Source of the DNA: Kryptolebias marmoratus
Taxonomy: Eukaryota; Chordata; Actinopteri; Cyprinodontiformes; Rivulidae
DNA: 64,000 bases
Assembly (NCBI RefSeq): GCF_001649575.2
Contig: NC_051444.1
Location: 21,161,243 to 21,225,242, forward strand
Reading direction: 5' to 3'
The first letter of the stretch is position 1. Every line of letters starts with the position of its first letter. Below the pieces are notes generated by a model. The model did not search any database. It was not told where the DNA came from and worked only from the letters and a program-made list of their open reading frames with translations. Below are positions 13,030-24,900 of the stretch, piece after piece. A program made the translations under genes and the position numbers.

Positions 13030-13615
13030 TCTAAAAAAAAAAAAAAATAAAAATCAGCTAGAATGTAGAATGTCCTTGCATTGTCTTGGCAAAATCTTCA
13101 GCAGTGTATTAAAATCCCAGTGGCCTTTGCATTATATGTGATAGACTGTGATAAATCCACAATGGTTTTAAGCACAAAACTTCCATAGTGAGTCACAGTA
13201 TGTTATAATGGTGGCAGAATGTCAGGGTCCTGGATGGAGATTGGTGGCAATACTGCCAGCCTGAACACACCACATATGGCTTGGTTGTCCAGAGTCTGAA
13301 GCAGGACTGGCTACGCTGGCCTCATGATGAATCAGGATTGTGACAAAGTGAAGGAAACAACCCATCTTAGATGTGGTAGCATTGTGCTAGTGTGACATGA
13401 TCCTCTGGTACACATATGCATCCTGACGCAGTCTATGGGAGTTGTGCCAGAGCAGGTGTATAAAGAGTGGTGAGGACATAGAACATATCAGTGAAAATCT
13501 ACTTGGCAAGTACCAAGGGCATAGCAGCATCATGACTGCCTTCACACTGAAAGGCTGTAACCCTAACCCTAAATTTGCCATGATCCAGCCACATTTGAAT
13601 AGGTCATGGAGAACG
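13030..13615 (+). repeat. Unclassified interspersed repeat, family X, copy 1
   Basis: Blocks such as GCATAGCAGCATCATGACTG, GTCTGAAGCAGGACTGGCTA and GATCCAGCCACATTTGAATA recur, diverged, at 45.0-45.5 kb in reverse complement. Parts recur at 54.3 kb and 62.3-62.8 kb. No coding capacity is seen. It contains a short TAACCCTAACCC run that is part of the repeat and not a telomere. Confidence 0.7.
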
Positions 13616-16600
13616 TAGTAGGGTTGTTAGTGTTAAAATACAAATATTTCTAATGTACCCAGGGAGGAAAGAAATTTGCAGGGAAGTTTATCTGCAAACA
13701 ACAGCATTTTAAAACTCACTGTTGTGGTTATTGAATGTAAAATTGTTTGCATTTTCAAATGCCAGCATAGAACTACTTGGAATTTAATACTTTTCCAACT
13801 TCTGTTAGTTTGTTAAAATGTGCATAAATCTTCTCAAAGTTCCAAACCCACAAGTAATGTTTTCAACTTTTTGAGAATGTTGAAATTTCCTCAAAATACC
13901 ACAAAATTTGTACAATGGCAATATTCTCCTTACTTATGTGCTTTCCTAAATCTCAATATGATAATGTTAAATGCCAGCATCTCCTTGTTTCTCCCTATGT
14001 ATCCTTACCTTTAAATACATTGCTTCATTCTGCTAGTATTTTCTATGTGATGACATTTATGAATAAAACAGGGCCAAAGTACAGTTAGAGTGTGGACACG
14101 AGACAACAGCTGCATGAGATATCTTTTAAAAAAAGGAGACAGAGTGAGCTGGAGTTTTTAGCAAAGGGAGGGCAGTTTCTAAATGCTAGAGGCCCTCACT
14201 TACTGGCTACCCGCATACCAAACACACCCACATTTGCATGCACAAAGTAACATGCACACACACAATCCCATGCATAACGCCTATTAAAGAGCACGCTCTG
14301 TCCCAGTCGCATAATTTTAATTTGTTATGAAGGTCATTGACAGCAAGTAATAATCACCATTGGGGATCTAACAATTTGCCATTTCGGAACATTGAGGCAC
14401 TGATGACTCAACTATTAATAGACTGAAGCCCCCCTCCACCCCACCCTCACCCTTCTGCCCACATCCCCTATCTCCATAAATGACTGAAATCTATTTTAAC
14501 AATTTTTTTAACAATCAAACTGTGCACACATACTGCCTTTCAAAGCTCATTTAATTTTATTCCCTTAATCTTTTGTCCTCTTGGGAGGGATTTATTGTAT
14601 TTGTACACAAATTCATAGGAAGCCGAGGTATGGTACTAACATTAAAGAATACAACTTTGAACTCTTCTTCTTCCATTTTTGTAAATAGTTATATTGAAAT
14701 GCCTTTTGCTTTCTGTTTTGAGCTGATGATTTGTTAACTGGTTTCCCCCTCTTCCGCAAACAAATTGACAGAGAGACACAATGACAAGTTTTATTTTAGA
14801 CCAACTCATTTATTCCCTGCTCCAGCATCACCCAAGTCATTCAAACATATGTGTCTAGCATTTGTCGCCAAACAAATAAGTCCAAGCTTAAGCTATTTTT
14901 ATCAAGAGTGAGAGCGTTTGTTCTTGTTAAGTGATCGACAGTGTTTGGGGCAAATTGAATGGGAGCTGGAATCCTTTATCTTTCAGAGGCTCAACAACTC
15001 AAGACTAATTACAAATTAATCTGGATCGGGATATCTGCAATGAGAGGGGCCCAATAAGAAGTTGTGGGGAGCAGAGGAACTAGTTGTTATATATTTATAG
15101 TGGAGCTCAACGGATGGAGAAACAGAGGCAGGCCGGAGATGGAAGCGGCCAAAACCCAAAAGACAGAGTAGCACATAATTGCCTGCTTTTCTATATCCAA
15201 GCAGTCATATCGGGGCTGAGGATTGTGGATATTAATATTTGATCATTAGCTTGATAGTGTAGAGCGGGATGAAGTTTTCAGTAGTGGAAGTTTGGTGTGG
15301 CTGTGTTGGGTTTCTCCTCCACATGCCGAGCACTGTCGCTATACTTGTAGAGAAGGTCAAGTGGGCTTTTAATATGGACTAGACTCTACTGCACTAAACA
15401 ATAGGACACCAGGGCAGCTTGGTGTACTTAATATATTACATGTTTCAATTTCATCTTTAGTTTTTTTATTCTACTTTACAGGGACATTTTAGCTAAAAAC
15501 ATGACCAATTTTGGTTACTGCATATTATAGATCAGTATAGTGTAGTGCATATTTTAGGCTAGCTTGCTGTATGTCTGCACTGGGTGCAAGTGTTACCCAG
15601 TTTTCTGTGGCTTTTAAAAGCACAGCAGAGCAATGAAAAGGGATTTCCAACACTTGATCACAAAATGACCCCTGAAATGGACTGAAAATCTGACTTCAGA
15701 CTATGGTAGATGGTAGTTAACTTCCTGCTGAGGAAATGCGCTTTGATTTGCTGCCTTGTAGCTTGGGTATGCCGCTCTCAATTACTCACTCTGTCTCTAC
15801 AGCTAGTGTATGCTGTACTACCCCCAGTCCTATGGTATGGAACCTCTGGGCACCTTGACTGTCGTTTAACTGCTTGTGGCATGAAGCAGCTGAGGAAATT
15901 GGTCATTAAATTCAACCAGCCAGGGCCAAACCCCCAGTGCCCCAGATCTGTTTCCAATCAGATAGCCCTTCTTTAAAGGAATGACAGAAAGACGTCTAAC
16001 ACAGCAACACAGAGCTGACATTAATGTCAGTGCAGTTTGAAACTGCTGTTAGCAACAGTTACTGTAGCAAGAACATTTTTTTAGGATTTTGAGTAAAAAT
16101 ATATAGCTCTCATTTTTACAAGTATCTCAGCAACCAGGTTGTTTCCACAACGTAATCCCCCAGAGGATATCATGGGTAATTTGCCTGTCCCCGGTTTCAT
16201 GCATATCCCCTAAATACACTTGAAGTATGCACCTGCAAAATATGTAGGCTTTCCTAAGTTTCAATAAATTATGATGTCATAAAAGAGAATGCAAGTGCTA
16301 TTTTTATTGTTGGACCACACTTAAGTTCCATAATGATGATAAACTTCACTTTACTTATTTATTTAGCATCTTTCAAAAGTATTTAATTTAGTTAGCAATA
16401 TAAGCAGTAATAACAAATTCAGAGGAAATGTTTTTGTAAAAAAAATAGAATTTCTTCACAGACGTCTAAACTCCCAGAATGTGTTTTAACACAGGATTTC
16501 ACAAAGCCTTGATTAGAAAAATATGCCTGAATGAGTTATATTGTTCTCTGACTCTTATTGTCAAAAGCTTTGGGAAAACTATTGATATATCTACCAAAGT

Positions 16601-19600
16601 GGTTAAAAATCACTTACTGTATAAATAGAACGCATAGTGCCGATTGCAGAGCCTTGAGGCTTTTTTTAATACAAACAGAAGCAGAAAAAGCAACTGACAG
16701 CCACACACATTTATCTAATGGTCAGCTGAAAATTAAACTCATCCAGAGTCATCTCACCCAACTCTATCAAAAGTTTCAATAAAGCTGCTTTGTAAGTTGA
16801 CTGAAGTGTAAAGAGCATGTTGCCAATCATATAATCAATAACATTTTGTTTTGTTAATTTTTTTGAAAACAGGGATTTAAAAGACATTAAAAATGTGTCA
16901 AGACTTCTCTTTCTAATAAGTTGTTGCCCTTTGGCTGATTTTAATTACCAAAGTCACTTCACCAGGTTAGAGTGAAGACCTGATATTGGCTGTGGTACAA
17001 AGTAGACAAAACCTAAAGTTTTTTTCCTAAACAAATGCCTTTCGAGGTGCAGTATATTTGATGTACAGCTGAATACCCATTTTAGCAATGATACTGGTTA
17101 AACTGCCAATGATTGGCAGTTTCACTGATTTAAATGGTGCACAAAGGTGCAGGGCGTTGTAACCAAGGTCAGGGAGAATATGAGAGGGCGGGGTAATTGT
17201 GCTCCTAATGGTCTGAACCTTATTAGAGATAAATGATCAAAACTTGTCTATCAACACAGGGCCTAATATAAAGTGGGGGAGGATGTCCTGTGTGGATAAT
17301 GATATCAAAAAGAACTTTGGAGTCTTTTTTAATGTTAAGCAGTAGAATCAGAATGATAATTGTATTTTAACCAATGTGCTAAAACACAAAGATTTTGAGT
17401 TGACCTAGTTTTTGTAAAAAGTCTGAGATTTAAATGTGGACACACTAAGATTAAATTTTCAGAGCAGAACGTACATTTTATTTCACATCACAATCAAGAC
17501 ACTTTGTTGTGAACAACAAAGTCTTTCTAAAGCCTAATGATGTTTCTGATTAGAATGTATTAATATACAACATTCATTCTTCTTAGGAAATGTAATAATT
17601 TGCTTACAGAGTGACCAGAAAAAAACTGTACAGTGAATTTTGGACACTGTGTAGTTAGAGGTGTGATATTTGTCAGGAAATTGTGGTCAAGCAGATTGAC
17701 TTTATCTGTCCCAGAGACAGTGGCAACCTGGGAACTAGACAAATGCTGAGATTTTTATAGATTTTTTTATAGGTCTGAAAGGTTGAAACCCACGAACTTT
17801 GACAATTATTTATTTTTTAATTACCCCTAGCAAGGAAACAAAGGTCTAACCTGCTGAAAAATACCACAATTAACAAAATTTACATAATTTCACAATCTTT
17901 TCTTTAGCACCAGAAACAAGTCAACAGACAGAAAACAAACAAACAAAAATGTTCAGAATTGTAAAAGGTAAGAAAATCTAAAACTTCACACTATGTCCAC
18001 CCTAATGCAATATGTATATATTTTATACATTCAGTTAAAAATTAAAAATAAAAATAAATAAATACATTGCAAGTTTTTTTTTTGTAATTTAAAGCATCAA
18101 AAGTTAAGGAAATGTGTGAGAAAGAATGAAAATATTTAGTTGATTCTTTATGAATAAAACATAGTGACAATGAACCTGTAACTTTACTACCAAAGAAAAG
18201 TTCCACACATACACACAGTAGAGTTTAAATTTAAATGAAATGAAACTGCATTGTAAAATAAATAAATAAAAAAGTTAATTACACAAACTCTAAATGCTCC
18301 AATTCTGGCATCGGGTCTTTAGTTGGATCTCTGTGACTTTCCAGGACTGACTGATCTCATCTACAAAGGAAAAGGGCAGACATTTTGCAGGAAGGTAAAT
18401 ACTTTAAATGTTAGCTTGGGGTGTGTCTTCGATTTGTCCTTTAGGTAGATGCTAACGCGTGATACATCGTGCTCTCCTTCCTTCCCTCCCCTCCTCCTTC
18501 TTTATTCATCTGCCTCACAAACTCTTTGCTCTTTTCACTGATTCCACTGTCACTGCAAACTGCAGGGCCAGCAATACAAAAAAAGGAAAAAAGAGAAGAA
18601 AAAAAAGCTACACACACTTGTTGCCCGGACTTTATCTCTACATTATTCTCACCGCTCCTTCCGTTCATTTCAGAGAATAAGATAAATGAACAACGTACAT
18701 TTTGTACACCTGTCCTCCCCTCCCCACCTTCCTCTTCCCCCTAACGATAAGGGATTTCATTAACGTGGGAATGCTTGGGCTGAAAGAAACATAATTGCTT
18801 CAGTGTTGTTGTCCTCTCTGCCGCCGACGCCCTAATTTCCTCCTTGCCTTACTCTTGACTGTTAAGTGATCGTTATATCAAAACAGGGGATGGGCCAAGG
18901 GTAAAATATTGACAAACTGTGGTCATGTTCACACAGATTGCTGTAGAGAAATTTGTGTTTGTGTGCAGTAGAAGATGCTAAAATATCTAAGAATGATTTG
19001 GGAAAAGAGGGAAGATGAAACGATGAGAGAAGAGATGAGGGGCGAAGAAGAAAAAAAAAGGTTAAAAGTGCGACACTGAGGACATCAAGTGAATCAAATG
19101 ATCAATGGAGAAAGATCACAGGGTGCACTAATAATTTAAAAAAAAAACAGGACCAATCTGTCACCCAGCACCATGCACTCCATCCCTGATGGATAACTGT
19201 ATGTAAAAGATACATAATTTTCTGACTTGCCTTTTACACAGCATTGCACCTGAAAGCCGAGCGGCATAATAGACAGTTTAAAATGTCAGGGAAGTAAGAG
19301 TAAGAGTAAGTAAGAGAGACAGGTCGACCGCAGAATCTTAATTAGAACAGCTCCATCTAATGGCAAATGCTTTTCAGATGGGCTGATGATGACAGGAGGT
19401 GTCACGGAGACACATGGACATGAACACACACAAATACACACAGGACTCATGACATACTGTTACGTTAACAGACTCACACACAAACATATTCAAACAAACA
19501 AACAAAGAAAAAAATAACATTTTACTTGTTTGCATCCATTTAAAATTTAAATTACATGAGAATAAATGGGTTTGAAATGCATTGAAATTCACAAACAGAC

Positions 19601-22600
19601 ACACTCTCACCCTACACATGACAATTTTAACATCAGTGCAATTAGCAAATGATCCTCCTATTCAAAGTTAATTTTATTCCTCCAGATGACCAGTCAATGA
19701 CCAAATCTATCTAGTTATGGCAAAGCATCACAGGAATGTTCAGTGGTCGTCTGGAAATGCATGTATAGGATTTACCTATCTATCCCTGAGCAGACCTGGC
19801 TGTTGAGCCTGAGCCAACGCCACATGATTGTGTTAATTAATCTGCCATTGTGAGCATGGGGAACAGCTGCACGGGCTCTCGCGGCTGCGTTGTCAAAGCA
19901 AAACAATGCAATGTTAAGCTTCCCCCACTGAATCTTCCATTACAAAGAAGCCCCAACAACAGGGCTAAATTCATAAATCCACAGATCAATTTTTACCAGC
20001 ACTAATGTCTGACCTTTAAAGCAAAAAAGGAGGATTTTTTTTTTTTTTTTTTTTTTTAACGTGCTTCATTTGGGCTTGAAATACGTTCAGATATGTGATA
20101 TGTAGGATTTGGGCGTTTTTTTTTCCCCTTTACCTCTTCCTCAAAAGCCTGGAAAACAAACAAACTCAGATGAAGAGAGGGAAAAAAGAGGGAGGATGAG
20201 ATGGATGGACAGAGGTAGAAAATGAGCAACAGAGGCAAAGAAAAGGAAGGGGGGCAGGGATCAGTACAACAGAGACAAACAGATGAGTGCTAGCAGTCAC
20301 CAGCTGGGCACTGGTATTTTAAAACAAAACGTCTAACACTATTAGCGGGGATCCATCGATCAGTGTTAGGTGGTGTTAATTTAGACGAGGGGAGAGGGGG
20401 ATGGAAGGGGAAAAAGAGAGAAAATAGAGCACAATTAAACTTTGCATGAGCTTCACAGGTTAATTTTTTGGAAAACAAAATGTGAAACATTTGAAATCAA
20501 GGCTCAAAATCTTTCTGACAATTTATCACCACAGAAAATAAATCCTATTTTTTTTCTTCTTTTTTTTTTACTATGCATTCATTTTATGTGACTAGTGTTC
20601 ATGAAAGCAATAAACTGAATGGATTATAGTTACTCCACAAACAGAAATCCTCGCACTAGTGAGGACAAAAAAGCTCACATTCATTTAGAAACAACATTGA
20701 CCAGGGGAATACATAAATAAAATTAGGTATACTGCACTGCCACCACAAATTATGTGTGCAATAACAGACTTCACAAATAAATGGTTTAGCACCTCTAATC
20801 GAGTTCACAAAATGTTGCACAAGACAACCATTTCACTGCATTCATTACAGCTTCACTGAATTACAATTTTATTGCCCGCAGAAATCGCAGCATTTGTCTT
20901 TAATGTGGCAACCCGGCTCATCTTTGTTTTAGGAACTACAAGATGCCTGGAAGAGATGGAAGATGCCACGGATGCCGTGGCCTTGGTGCATGCTTGGCAC
21001 TTTCAGAGAGATGGTGATGCACCCCGAAAAAATCATCAAGATGCCTGGCTCTCACCCCACTCTGCGGCCGAGCCCTTCTGTCTAGCAGAAAGCCCTCCAG
21101 CAGCCCACTGAGCATGCAAGATATTAGAAGGAGTCGTACTCTTACTGAAATGTGCTGATCTACCTGACAGTTCCTGTCAGTTGTCAGTGACTCTGTGTAT
21201 AGGAAGGTGAATGTGACTGATTCTTTCAGGTTTGGATAGAAGAAAACACTTAGGATAGCTGTAAACAAAAGCATTCTAAATGGCCCATGGAGGAGGCAAG
21301 ACATTTCCTTCTCTCTGTGACACTGTCTCTCAATCTGCACCCTGTTTAAGTCTGCCAAACACCGAGTCAAATAGTGACACTGAATATAGCAATGAATTCC
21401 AAATCTGTTGTTTAGTTGCCATATTTTTGATAGACTGCACAAATGTTCCTTTTTTACAAGAGTTTTCATTTGGGTTCTTTCACACACATCGTTTAAAACC
21501 TCTCTGAATAACTTCTGATGCTGTGAAACATGTTAAAGCACACACCCAACATACAATGTTGAAAGCCTGCAGATGGGGAAGGGTGACACGGTGCTAACTC
21601 ACATCTCAAAAAGCGATGCTCGCTGCAGCATCTCACCTGTCCAACATGCTGGATTTCAGAAAGCCATCAGATGCTGCATTTACCGCAACGCTGAACAGTG
21701 GAGAGCATCCGATCAGAAGACGTACGCAGCCTGAGGTTTGGTGCACTTCCACTTGACAACTCAACAGGACACTTAGTTGAGCTGGAGTGGGAATTGTTAA
21801 CGCCAGGAAAGAAGGTTGATATCTTGTCATTATATTCTCCCTCATGGCTTTGTTAGTATTTACAGCTAAAATGTTACAGAGTGTGTATCGAATTGGAAGA
21901 AGGACATTTTTTTTTCTCCTTCTGCGCTACTGTGCTTGTCGGCTCCCTGATTGTTGGAGTATAAAAATAATCGTCATGGAAATAGATCTCATTGACAACG
22001 TGCCATGTTCACACTGTGAGCAGCTTGTGCCTTGTGAATATAATCCAGAAACGTCCTCCAAAAACTTTCCTCCACAAACTTTCAATCCCTCATCCTCTTT
22101 TTGCCCTTCTCTCCAAAAGATGAGGAAAGCTACTGCCAGGAAAGACAAAGGAGGAAATCCTGTCTTGTCAAGTACCAACAAAACAGGTAGAGGTGTGAAG
22201 TTTGAGCTGGGCTCCACAAGCAAGAAGGAGGTAGGGGGACACAGATAGCAAAATAATTATAAAAAAAGAAGAAAGAATGTGATGTCAAGAAGGAGGATTG
22301 ACCAAAACAGCTTTTCTATCCAGGTCCTGAAAATCCACTGCTCATCTCTGTGTCTAATAGGAAATTCTGGCTCTGAGAGTACTGCACCGGCACAATCACA
22401 CCTTACCTGCCAACCCTGCCAGGAGAGGTGGCATTTGGTCGATCCGTCCTCCCGTGAGGGGGGCTTGTGGCTTAGCCCCGACTTAGCTCTGTATCTTAAG
22501 ACAGAGTCTAGGCAAAACAGGGAGGACCATTGGGGGAAAATGTGAGTCTGTGAAAACCCAGGATAAACCTGTGTTCTCAGGAGGTAAGACACACACTGCT

Positions 22601-24419
22601 GGCAGCAGAATGGAGGCTCAGGGGTTAAATGTGGCTACACTGAAGCCTTCAGAACACTTTGGTTTAGGAGCTTTAATGTCCTTGGTCTGTGCATTTCTTT
22701 GAACTTGTTAACTTAGTTTAAAGATAGAAACAGTATTGTCAAAGCATTATTTGTGATGATCTTAAGATCCTCAAAAACTAAATGTCCTTCAGAAAAGAAA
22801 AAGTGTATGCTCTTGTAAAATTTGTATAACAATTTAAGGAGCTCAAGACCCCTTTGTGTATGTAGGAATTCAAGGCCTAATCTAAGTCTAAGAATGGATC
22901 CTTCAACAAAAAGGTTTGTGCTTTACCTGCAAATTCTGAGAGGATAAGAGACACATTTGCTGGCTTTAACAACTTTATCATCAGCATAAACATATGCTCA
23001 CTGTTCGGGACACTGTGCAATGTTAACTTTAGGGCAGATGCAAGAATAATATAAAGGTGTTGGTGGAGATGACAAGACTTAGGTTCATTAGAAGAGCTGC
23101 AAATGAAAGTGAGGAAAGCATCTCATCAAACACATGTTCCACACTTGGTCCATAAGGGAGCCGTACCTGGGGCTGTCGCGTTTAGAAGGTGTTACTCTAA
23201 TAAGACAACAGTCGTTTTTATTTACAACAAGCACAAGATGACATGGAAGGAAAAAAAAATACTTTAACACATTTTCTGTTATGGCTTTGGTGAAACAAAC
23301 ACCTTTGTTATTTTGTAAACAAAACATCTAACAAACAGCCCCTTTCGCAAGCTAAAGATACATTCAAACATATGCTCTTGACTGAAAAACACACACACAC
23401 ACACAATAGGTGTAAACCGTCTAAATTGCAATTGCACTGCATCTTGGAAAACAAACACTTTGCTTTGTTACCAAGACAACTGAGATAATGTGCTTCCTGC
23501 GGCATTGTCAGGACTGCTACTCGCTACATTATGTGTGACAAGCTTAAGAGTAGATCTAAGGGCATGAATGTGCAGATTTAGGCTCCAGCCTATTGTGGAT
23601 TGAAGATAGTCCGGCAAACCACATTTGCATGTGCAACCTTGCCAAGGAGTTAAGCTCAGTGGGCTAACATTGTTTCCACACTTGCAAAACCCTAGTCTGA
23701 AGTCAGCACTGGTGTTCAGCACTCTCTAATGCTTGCAGTGATTTAGTAGTTTGTCTTACTCTTCCTTACTTACCATGCTAAATCTAAGCCCACTGAACCA
23801 GCATAGTCCCATTCTGGTGGAGGATTTAAATGTGTGTGTTTTATATATCTGGAAAAAAAACAGTAAACTTATAGTAAATCCTATAGCCCATATCCTCATC
23901 TTTCTTCTTTCTCTCTTTGCTTTCCACGGCGACAAAATGAATTCAGCTCTGAACCTAATTAATCCACAAAGGTTTCATGTCTTAATCCCCAAAGTCAAGG
24001 GGGTTATTGTCCTCACAAATGAGGTCAGTGTTCCTCCCAGTGGAAATAAGCGAAAGAAGGAGGAAATCACAGGGAGTAAAAGCAGAGACTATGGATGCTT
24101 ACAGTGAGGCTTTCTTCTTCTTCAGCTCTCCTGTTGAATATTGTTCTGATACAGCAACAAGAGGCCCTGCAAACAGGGCCAGGGCTCGCCTGCTGTCCAC
24201 ACAGGGACAGCTCCGTGATCAGAGATATTGTGATGTGAAAAAGGATGGTTAGTGTGTCACAACAGATAGAAACATGAGCAGGCCAGTGAAATCGACAGCA
24301 GGGCACGACAGCAGCGGGAGAGGGAAAATTAAATGCCTGCCAATCTCCAGCATGCGGACCTTTTGAACCAGGTGGATAAGAAGGCTGGTTCTGATGCTAA
24401 TTGTCACTAAGGCAAGTCA

Positions 24420-24900
24420 CTGTCAAACTCTCAGGCGAAGAAGCATCATCCAAGTGTGACAGGATGATAGCCATGATACAGCCTTCCGTCTGGTAGGATG
24501 ACAAGGGGGGATGTGACACACATGGCCACACCATGCTGCCTGAAGCACAGTCACCACCAGCGGCCTACACGGGGTCTCAGTGGGGTCCAAACCCTGGGAA
24601 TTGCACTGAGCCAGCCAAATGCTCGCCCAGCACTGATACACTCTGGGCACATTGCGAGCCCCGTCTCCAAGGACCAAATGGGGAATCGTGGACAAATGAC
24701 CACGATAGTCCACATCTATTCTAATTCAGACCATCCTGACGAGAGCCTTCCGGAGATCGTTCAACGGAGGCACGGCTCAAGATGTAGGGTGGGGTTGCTG
24801 GCCAGTGACAACATGGTTGAACAGAGGGGTCAGCCAATAGCAGGCATGTTGAGGGGAGGGTCAGCCAATAAGGCTTGTTAGAAGAACAAAATCCAAGATG
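24420..24900. promoter_or_regulatory. GC-rich intronic block with paired CCAAT boxes
   Basis: It is markedly more GC-rich than the surrounding intron. Near its right end GGTCAGCCAATA occurs twice, at 24828-24839 and 24859-24870, exactly 31 bp apart. Open frames of 96 codons (-) and 127 codons (+) overlap and resemble no family I know; GC richness alone can keep them open. It could be an internal promoter, an enhancer or a decayed transposon or LTR. Confidence 0.3.

Noticed and set aside
13558..13575. Telomere-like TAACCCTAACCC
   Set aside because: Only two units, inside a dispersed repeat; not a telomere or interstitial telomeric array.
21844..22592. Cluster of 88-134-codon frames on both strands
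   Set aside because: They overlap on opposite strands, have no recognisable domains and no splice-consistent homology. Local GC content explains them.
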